From: Bolinopsis microptera
Taxonomy: Eukaryota > Ctenophora > Tentaculata > Lobata > Bolinopsidae
Direction: 5' to 3'
Length of the DNA stretch: 64,000 nt
Assembly: GCF_026151205.1 (NCBI RefSeq)
Contig: NC_087076.1
Span: forward strand, 10,640,902-10,704,901
The stretch's first letter is position 1. Each line of letters opens with the position of its first letter. A program made the position numbers and the translations under genes. Positions 56,696 to 64,000 of this stretch are shown here, piece by piece. The notes beneath the pieces are model-generated. The model did not search any database, was not told the origin of the DNA, and saw only the letters and a list, made by a program, of their open reading frames with translations.

Positions 56696-59026
56696 CTAAC
56701 TACTAAGTGCTATATCATCTGCAAAGTCCACATCGGTGATGATCTTGGGCCCCACTCTTCTGCTTTTTCTACGTTCGAGGGTGAGTCCAAGTCGCTCCGC
56801 ATCATCGCCTATGGCTTGCCTCATACAGTAGTCGATGACTATTGCAAAGAGGTAAGGTGCTAAGGTATCACCCTGTAACACACCTGCAAGTATCTCGAAC
56901 AATTCAGTTTCTCCGTCTGGAGTTAGGACTTTGGCCATTGTCTTCTCGTACATGAGCCGTATAAGCTGCACGATTTTGACTGGAATGCCGTAAGCTTCTA
57001 GAATCTTTAGCATTTTCCCACGATGTACACTGTCGAAAGCCTTCTTAAAGTCTATAAATGTCAGAACAGCTGGCAGTTTCCGACTCTTGACACCCTCTAT
57101 AAGACGTCTCAGTACCAATATCTGTTGAGTTGTTGACCTTCCTGGTCTGAATCCATTCTGGTTTCTACGCAGAATTGTCTCGATTTCTGGCTTCAACCGG
57201 TTTAGAACCATCTTGTTTAGAGACTTGGCAACTAGGGATGACAAGCTTATTCCCCGATAGTTCATTGGTTCGCTAAGGTCGCCCTTCTTTGGAATTGGTA
57301 TGATGTTGGCAGTTGACCATTGGTCTGGTTTCTCACCTTTCAATAGAGCATTGTTACAGAAGTCTAAGACAATTAGATCAAGGTCGCATCGTTTTAAGAC
57401 TTCTGGGGCTATGTTGTCGTCACCCCATGCTTTCCCTGCCTTTATGCTGGACTTTGCTTTCCTGTACTCATCCAACGTAAACGGTTCTGTTCCGATATTC
57501 AGAGGTGGGTGGACTGGATCAATATCCTCTTCCGCGTTCTCTACCGTCGGTGGTGAGCCGAGAAGAGTAGCAAAATAGTCCTTCCATTTCTGAACCCTTT
57601 CCGTTGGTGAGTTTCCCTTGATTTTGCCAGTATATGATGGAGCTTTACCTGTGATCTTGTTGATCATGGTCCAGCTTTTAGCATGTCTGCCCTGCCAACT
57701 TGCTTCCTCCACTTCCCGGACCTGCCCCTCCAGCAGGTGCTCTTTGGCTGCTTGATAAGCATCGCCTAGCTTCTGTTTGCCCTCTTGAACAGCTATTCGG
57801 TTGTCTTCTGTAGCATCTGAGTGGTATTTTATGCTACATTCCCTCAGCTTCAGCCTGGCAATCTCAACACTTGGAGTCGCTGAGATTTTACATCTTTTCT
57901 TTTTCTCCTTTTCAGGTAGTAAAAGTCGAGAAGTTGTCCTATTCGCATCAATAAAGCATTGGTACCTTTCTGTTGCCGTCTGATCATCCTTTTCAAGTAT
58001 GGAAAAGCGGTTTTTAACTTCCACTGTGTACCTCTCTTGTAGAGCGATATCAGTTTTAAGTTTAGACCAGTCCAGAACCGGAGCCCTCTTCTCCGTCTTG
58101 CTTATCCGTAGACTAAGCTTTACCCTTGCTACGACTACTCTGTGATCCGAGCCAATACTGTGGAAACTACCATATGCTTCGGAGTTCTTGACGGAGTTCC
58201 GCCATTTCTTCCGGCAAATGATGAAGTCGATTTGAGATTTACTTTGACTCATATCTGAGAGATATGTCCAGAGTTTACCTCTTCGCTTCTGAAATCTGGT
58301 GTTTGTGATTTCTAGCTGTCGCTCCAACAGCATATCCTCTAGCAGTCTACCATTTCGGTTTGCTGGACCCTTGTGGAAGGATGTCCAGTTTCCTGATGAT
58401 GAGACATGCGCATTGAGGTCTCCTACAACGAATAGTAAGTTGTGGGCTGGTATCTGGTCGATGGCACCACCAAGGCTGTCGTAGTAGTTTTCTGCTTCGT
58501 CGACAGTCGCCCCCTCTGTCGGGCTATAAGTCACAATAACAGTTGTGACCGGGTTCCCTGCAAAGTTGGCTACCATCGTCCTCCTGTCATGTGAGTATAC
58601 ACTAATCAATGAGTTGAATACTGTCTTTTTGTCCAAGACAATACCAACCCCACCAGCAGCCGCCCCATTGCTGGTTCTCCATGCCGAAGTTGTTATGAGG
58701 TGAGAGCTTCCAAGATCTTGATACTCGATTTCAGTGCTATGTACTACCCGATGCTCCTGAATGCCCAAAATATGTACGCCACTATCCCTCATGCATACAC
58801 CCAGCTCATCCCTCTTGTATTGTTCTCTTATTGTTCGTACATTAAGAGTTCCTACAAGAATTTCCTTCTGGCCACGTAGTAACTTAGGGTACCAGCCTTT
58901 GAAAGAGTTGGAGCAGGAGATTTGGGTGTGACCCGCCGGTCGAGAGATTAAGGTGTGTGCCCGAGGTAAATACCCCACACACCATGTGTTGAGTCTACGG
59001 CGGCGCCCGGCCAATAGGCAGGTCAC
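56696..59026 (-). mobile_element. RTE-like LINE: endonuclease plus reverse transcriptase, truncated after the catalytic box
   Basis: An open frame of 776 codons. An AP-type endonuclease occupies about residues 55-320: GTLNVRTI, LGIQEHRVVH, GGVGIVLDKK, VVGDLNAHV, QIDFIICR and IGSDHRVVVAR supply the expected Asn, Glu, Asp and His residues. Reverse transcriptase follows: IPIPKKGDLSEPMNYRGIS, NGFRPGRSTTQQILVLRRL, FIDFKKAFDSVHRGKMLKIL, GVLQGDTLAPYLFAIV, and VDFADDIALS at the end. The thumb and C-terminal region are missing because a stop and unrelated sequence follow immediately. The first ~50 residues are probably leader read-through. The frame is otherwise intact, so insertion is fairly recent, but the copy cannot be autonomous. 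Confidence 0.88.
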
Positions 59027-59381
59027 AAATTGTTTTGCCAGACTTGTATAACCGCATCATAGTACTCAAGCGAACAACCATCCCCCTGTTCGCTAGGGCC
59101 GTTACTGCAGAAAGCCTCACGTCTAGAACAATTGATCATTTGTCGCTCCTGATCCTAGAGCATCCTTGTCTCGTTACTTGTCACATGCACTTTTTCTAAA
59201 GAGGAACTGTATAGTGATATACAGAAAGAAAATCTGTAGTAGATTTTCAAAGGCGACTGATAATATTGCGGACGCCACACCAGCAATATGACAACCATAC
59301 CATAATCCAACATTCCCATGCACCTTTATAGTTTAGAGTGCTTAGAACTATCCCAACTGCCAATATATTGCCAAAACGTTT

Positions 59382-60131
59382 TTGTCCAACAGAAATGCCA
59401 ACTATAGTTATAGTGTTATACACTGTGCCTCAAATTATTTGATCAAAGAGTGGAATCTGAATATTAATGAATCAAAGACAGAGTTTGTACACGTCTACAT
59501 AGCTGGGAAAGATGAGGTCATGGATGATGGTAAACCCCTTAGAATGAATGAAGAATGGTGCAGTAGCAAGTTGTTGGGTTCTCTGCTAGAAAGTAGGAAA
59601 GATGTCACCAGAAGAATCATGTTAGCCAATGTAGCATTCCAGAACTTCAAGAAGGTCTGGTGCCAGAGTAAGATCCCCCTACAGAAGAAGCTGAAGGTCT
59701 ATGAGGCCCAAGTAGTATCTATCCTCATGTATAACTCTAGTTGCTGGGGAATGCCTAAATCGTACTGGGACAAACTAGATGCATGTCACCGTAACCACCT
59801 CAGAAAGATCATGAATGTCAGCTGGCCACGCAGTATTATGTCCAAAGATACCCTCTACAAACAGAGTAACTCTACCCCTATGTCTGAGCGTGCTGAGTTA
59901 TCTAGGTGGAAGATGCTAGGACACATACTGAGGAGCGATGAAAGATCACCAGCTCAAGCTGCGCTGTGTTTTGCTGTCGAGATGTGTAGTGAAGTTGGTA
60001 GACTCGGGGCTCACAGACGTAACCTCCTACACCACCTGAAGGTTGACCTCTGGAAGCGTTTCATCTTGCTGGAGTCAATGAAACGAAAAGTTTTCAATGA
60101 AACGAAAAGTTTTATTTTACATTCCTCATAA
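59382..60131 (+). pseudogene. LINE lineage A reverse transcriptase C-terminal fragment
   Basis: A 249-codon frame starting just after the catalytic box: WNLNINESKTEFVHVY, LLGSLLESRKDVTRR, YNSSCWGMPKSYWDKL, NHLRKIMNVSWPRS and RWKMLGHILRSDERSPAQA. It matches the two separated halves of lineage A at 46.8-49.8 kb in order and without a gap. The frame runs at its end into repeat Y (60075-60190). Confidence 0.82.
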
Positions 60132-60190
60132 ATAAAATAAGAGCTTAAACCACGAATTAGTTAGCTAGAAGTAAACTTGAGGAAATATTT
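60075..60190. repeat. repeat Y (reverse-complement copy of 45950-46090)
   Basis: Two copies of ttcaatgaaacgaaaagtt, then ttattttacattcc and aagagcttaaaccacgaatt. The order is the exact reverse complement of the 46-kb copy. Confidence 0.8.
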
Positions 60191-60689
60191 TTGGTGATTG
60201 TATATAATTATTTAAAAAACTTTATTTGGTTGTTAGTATTTTAATTATGGTAAGTGGTTGAATTTAGTGAGACAAGGTCAGTTTCTCTATTATCTTAGAA
60301 AAATTCCTACTAAGTTACAGTAGGCAATGCTGAGTGGCAGGAATGAGGGACCAAAACGCTTGGGGCTAACAATGGCCCATTTACAAACCACTTCAGACAT
60401 GGCAATGATGTCATTTATGCTTAATTCGTCTGAAACTGACCCTACTGCACTTGTAACATTCTATAAAAATCTCTTCTAAAATAGGTATAAAAATGCATAA
60501 CACAAAACACACAAACAAAATGTTTATAATCCTTATATAATAAATTTCTATAGAACTTTTAAATTTATATAAAACTAATAAACCTATATATATATAATTC
60601 ATTTTGCACCCAGAGAAAGATGTGATCACAGAGGTAGTTTCGATATTATGTTCATGACAAGGTATGGGGCTGCTGCAAGTTATATTTTG

Positions 60690-62106
60690 CTAAGATATTA
60701 CCGCTTTTTCAAGCTTAAGTAATCTAGGCAAGGTCAATTTTAAAGTTTTTGAATTTTGTCGAACGCTGTTTAAGGCTAAGTTCCAGTCATTTGGTTCTCC
60801 TTCCTTTTGAGTGTGAGTGATGGTGATTCTTATGGATGATTTGAGGTGATTGGGCTTATAACAGGTGAATGTAGTTAGCATGAGATTTTGTCGTACTGTA
60901 TTCCATATTGTCCCTGCTCTGTATATGTAGCTGTCTGATGGTTTAGGTGTGAGAATGAGGGTCTCTTTGCCAAGTCTGCCAGATGTTTCAAAGAGGGACT
61001 ATAGTGATATAGGGGTTCTATATTTCAAGACCTTGAAGATGTCATTAATACAATGGTAGAAGTACAGATTATGCACATTCATGATTTCATGAGTGTTGAA
61101 GAGGGGTTTTGTATGCTCCTTTCTGTAGAATTCCTTGCCCAAGATTTGCTCCCCGTAGGGTCTGCATCGTGCACTAGTTTTAAATTTATCCAAGTATGCT
61201 TCTTTATCTCCAAACATTATGCGGGCACACATTTTCTGTGCTTTGAACAGAGGTTCAAGTTTTTTGTTAGATGCCCCTCCCCAGACAGTTATACCATATG
61301 CAAGATAGCTTTCAAACAGAGTGTGATATAGATCTTTATGGAGTGATGTGGGAATGTTATCTTTAATTCTATTTAGCATGCCACAGCAGCTGGCTAGTTT
61401 TTTTGCTAATTTCCTTCTATGTGCGTTCCAGTTTAGGTCTTTATCGATTGTTACACCTAAGAATTTAGTTTCATGTACTCTCTCCAAGGGTATGCCATTG
61501 ATATTGATTTCTTGATCAGAGGGTGTATCTTCATCTTTGTTGGATCGAGAGTTTGAGAATTCAAGGTAACAGCTCTTGCCAGTGTTTATGTGAAGTTTAT
61601 TGGCAAGCATGTAGCGGTGTACGGAATTTAGGACTTCATTGGCTTTTTTGTATGCTAGGTTTTTACTTTTTGCAGCGACGAAGATATTTGTGTCATCAGC
61701 AAATAGAACAAATTTAGAGTTCTTTTCAGAGTTTGTAAGATCGTTTATGTAAATTAAGAACAGAAGGGGCCCTAAGCAGCTCCCTTGTGGCACTCCAAAA
61801 AGCACAGGTAGAGTATCAGATATTTCATTGAGCACACCAACATATTGTTTACGGTCGGAAAGATAACTTTCCAGGAGTTTGTGTGCCCGTCCTCTGATCC
61901 CGTATGTGTTTAATTTTTTGAGAAGTATTGAGTGATCTATTGTATCAAATGCTTTACTTAGGTCGATAAAGATTCCTAAAACATGATTACCGGCTTTGAG
62001 TGACTGCTGAATGTGGTGAATAGAGTAGTTGAGTGCATGTGATGTTGAATGACCCTTTCGGAACCCAAACTGGCTATCGTGCAGTATTCCCTGACTCGAG
62101 AGAAAA
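60690..62106 (-). pseudogene. LINE lineage C (jockey/CR1-like) reverse transcriptase, 5'-truncated, one in-frame stop
   Basis: Motifs in order from the right: QFGFRKGHSTSHALNY, GIFIDLSKAFDTIDH, GVPQGSCLGPLLFLIY, the catalytic LFADDTNIFV, KFLGVTIDKDLNW, YGITVWGGAS. A TAG at 60999-61001 interrupts the frame, which otherwise continues for about 100 codons (LGKETLILTPKPSDSYIYRA onward) to 60690. The start near 62106 is a truncation. The 26 bp just beyond it (acaaatttagagttcttttc) duplicate internal sequence at 61704-61727. Confidence 0.85.
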
Positions 62107-62129
62107 CAAATTTAGAGTTCTTTTCAGTC

Positions 62130-63553
62130 GTATGATGATATTCTCCATTTGAGAGAACTTGCTAGTGACCGTGGTTATTGGACTAAATTGTTTAACTTTA
62201 TACTTGAGTAGAAGTCAATTTGACTATTGGGACATATAATTTTACAAAGGATCACGTTTCGGTTCTAAATTATTTTAGGATTGTTGACATTTGTAAGATT
62301 GACATGTTTGATGTGGTTTCATCAATAAAAACGAAGAAGTTTATAAATTTGAATTAGGGCTAGCGTTGGACCTTATTTAAAATGTTTTGACTCCTTAACA
62401 TGTTCACTTCATAAAATTAAAGTTTAAATTAATCTATATTTTTATTCATGAACATTTTTGATTATCTTATGTATCCTTACGTTTTGATATAATTTGATTT
62501 GTGGATGCTTGCAGAGTAACAAGGTGAGATATCTGCAACATCAGTTAAATAAAAGGAAGTGATTAATTACTATTCTACAATGGTTGGAGCAAATTAGAAA
62601 CAATTCATCAAAAATGGTGCACTTCGTTGTGTTACTAATATTTTTATGTAAGTTAGCAGATGTTCTTACTGGTGCCAATATAACTAATTTGGCGATCTCT
62701 GAGGAATCTACATTGCTTTATTAGTTGTGTAAAAATTATGTCCAAAATCAAGTAGTATCTGAGGCTAAACAAAACAAAAAAAACAGTTCTTGTAAGTCAC
62801 ATTTTAAAACAAACTCTTAAAACAAAACTAACTAATAAATATTACTTTTGACCTAAATTTGAGTCTTTGAGACTTACAAATTTGGCCTCTAGGGTCTTAG
62901 TGGCACAAGGTACTCAAATTAAAGTGCAGATAGAGGTTTAAGTTTAGGAACTGTGAAAAATTCCTCTTGACCATGTCATAATTTCTATGTGAATACTCAC
63001 CTATGGTTGACTCAGTCGAATGATAAAAACAGTGATAAAGGGTTATTGATACAACAGTTATATTATTCATTGATCACTGTTTTCTAGGAACACACCACTT
63101 TAGCATAGCTATAGAATTAGAGCCCTGTCCCCTGAATCGTCCCCTTCAGTAAATGTAAATTATGTGTACTAAAAAAACCATTTCAAATTGACGATTTAAG
63201 TGCAGGACCATACGTGACGAGTACTCCTTTGTGCTTTGTATATTCAAAGTATTTAAAAGTAGTAACTTATACGGAAAACCGCTTGCCAATTTAACGAAAC
63301 ATGAAATTTTAACTATTCTATGACAGCAATTATGAATTATGTTAAATGTCATTGTGCTTTAAGTTTATTGTATCTACATATTATACTACATTCTTACTTC
63401 TCAATCCTCTCCCTTGAGTGTACAACTGAATAACTTTTCGGAGCTAAAAAGTTGACTCAGTGGTGACAATACAAAATTGCTATCAAAATTAAAAATAATT
63501 AACATCTTGGAAACCTCTAACAAATTGCAAATGTTAACTTCAATTGTAAGTGA
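62130..63553. other. AT-rich stretch, no gene recognised
   Basis: No open frame over 70 codons with a family signature and no strong repeat were seen. Confidence 0.5.
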
Positions 63554-63554
63554 G

Positions 63555-63617
63555 GTTGTGGTTGCGAGAAGCATAATTGATTGCGCGGCGCGTCCCAGTA
63601 ACGCATCACGCTACAAG
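63555..63617. mobile_element. family D MITE
   Basis: ttgtggttgcgagaagcata to acgcatcacgctacaa, matching the reverse complement of 28655-28716. Confidence 0.75.
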
Positions 63618-63702
63618 CGCGACAAACAACAGACAAAGAAATAAAAAAGATTTGTCAAATGAAGTGCTTGACCAAACAGACTAAATTAATTTCCTACAAA
63701 AC

Positions 63703-63820
63703 TTGCTCTGTCCAGAGCCCTTGCTCTTGCAGTGGCGCGCGCCTACCTCCTCCCTCCCGGCGTTGTGAAACAAGCGCGCCCGCAGTGCCACAGTGGCGCA
63801 AAAGCACATCGTTAGGTGAA
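63703..63820. mobile_element. family A MITE, long form (118 bp), with 9-bp target duplication
   Basis: Ends ttgctctgtccagagc and gttaggtgaa; interior has an extra 43 bp of cgcgcgcctacctcctccct type. Direct repeat ctacaaaac lies at 63694-63702 and 63821-63829; the tenth base differs, fixing the duplication at 9 bp. Confidence 0.92.
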
Positions 63821-64000
63821 CTACAAAACTACAATCCAATAAAAATAATTCCCTCCAAAAACTGTAATCAAATGAGAAAGTATTGTCATGTTCACTAATT
63901 TTATAATACACGGATCTAACCAGATATTATTAACACGTCGCGCGCAGCATCAGAAATGATACCAAGATTTGTGGTGCCAAAAGTTGGTCGATGTGCAATG

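Overview
This window is nuclear DNA from a multicellular animal. Every recognisable host gene is split by GT-AG introns, base composition is AT-rich, and the set includes metazoan genes (CEP135, UBE2Q, an aminoacylase-1 exon, a divergent rhodopsin-like GPCR and sushi-domain secreted proteins) amid many non-LTR retrotransposon relics and short non-autonomous DNA transposons. Gene structure and repeats suggest a marine invertebrate, possibly a cnidarian, but the sequence does not prove the phylum. A run of exactly 100 N (26174-26273) marks a scaffold gap.

Layout. 1-2 kb holds low-complexity and tandem repeats. 2.0-2.5 kb has two exons of a sushi-domain gene. 4.5-5.0 kb is an intronless 179-aa orphan gene behind a TATA box. 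5.3-5.5 kb is the first coding exon of an aminoacylase-1-like gene (minus), divergent from a small three-exon coiled-coil gene (plus, 6.5-7.5 kb). From 25.04 down to 10.00 kb (minus) lies CEP135, resolved here into 24 coding exons. Two antisense genes sit in its introns: a GPCR (14.05-15.27 kb) and a sushi-domain secreted protein (20.6-21.5 kb). 26.3-27.6 kb is a small RGG-rich protein gene (minus) broken by a 75-bp transposon. 28.4-32 kb is a transposon island. 32.97-42.63 kb (minus) is UBE2Q, resolved into 11 exons with consistent phases; its introns hold a degenerate ~150-bp satellite, a pogo-like MITE and a decayed GPCR copy. From 43 kb to the end the window is almost entirely mobile DNA: mariner relics, LINE fragments from at least four lineages (one nested in another), nested GC-rich MITEs, a 1.2-kb hAT-like element, and a set of structured three-way-junction repeats whose stems covary.

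The most interesting items are: (i) the structured repeat at 54.7 and 56.1-56.3 kb, where stems change by compensatory substitutions; (ii) short, hairpin-ended, GC-rich elements making 9-bp target duplications, one of which has put a stop codon into the RGG gene; (iii) the recurrence of one GPCR family antisense inside introns of two unrelated genes; (iv) a cluster of single-base frameshifts confined to 21.3-25.0 kb, affecting genes on both strands beside the N gap, which more likely reflects poor consensus than gene death; and (v) a 781-aa open frame that is really two unrelated LINE reverse transcriptases fused by insertion.
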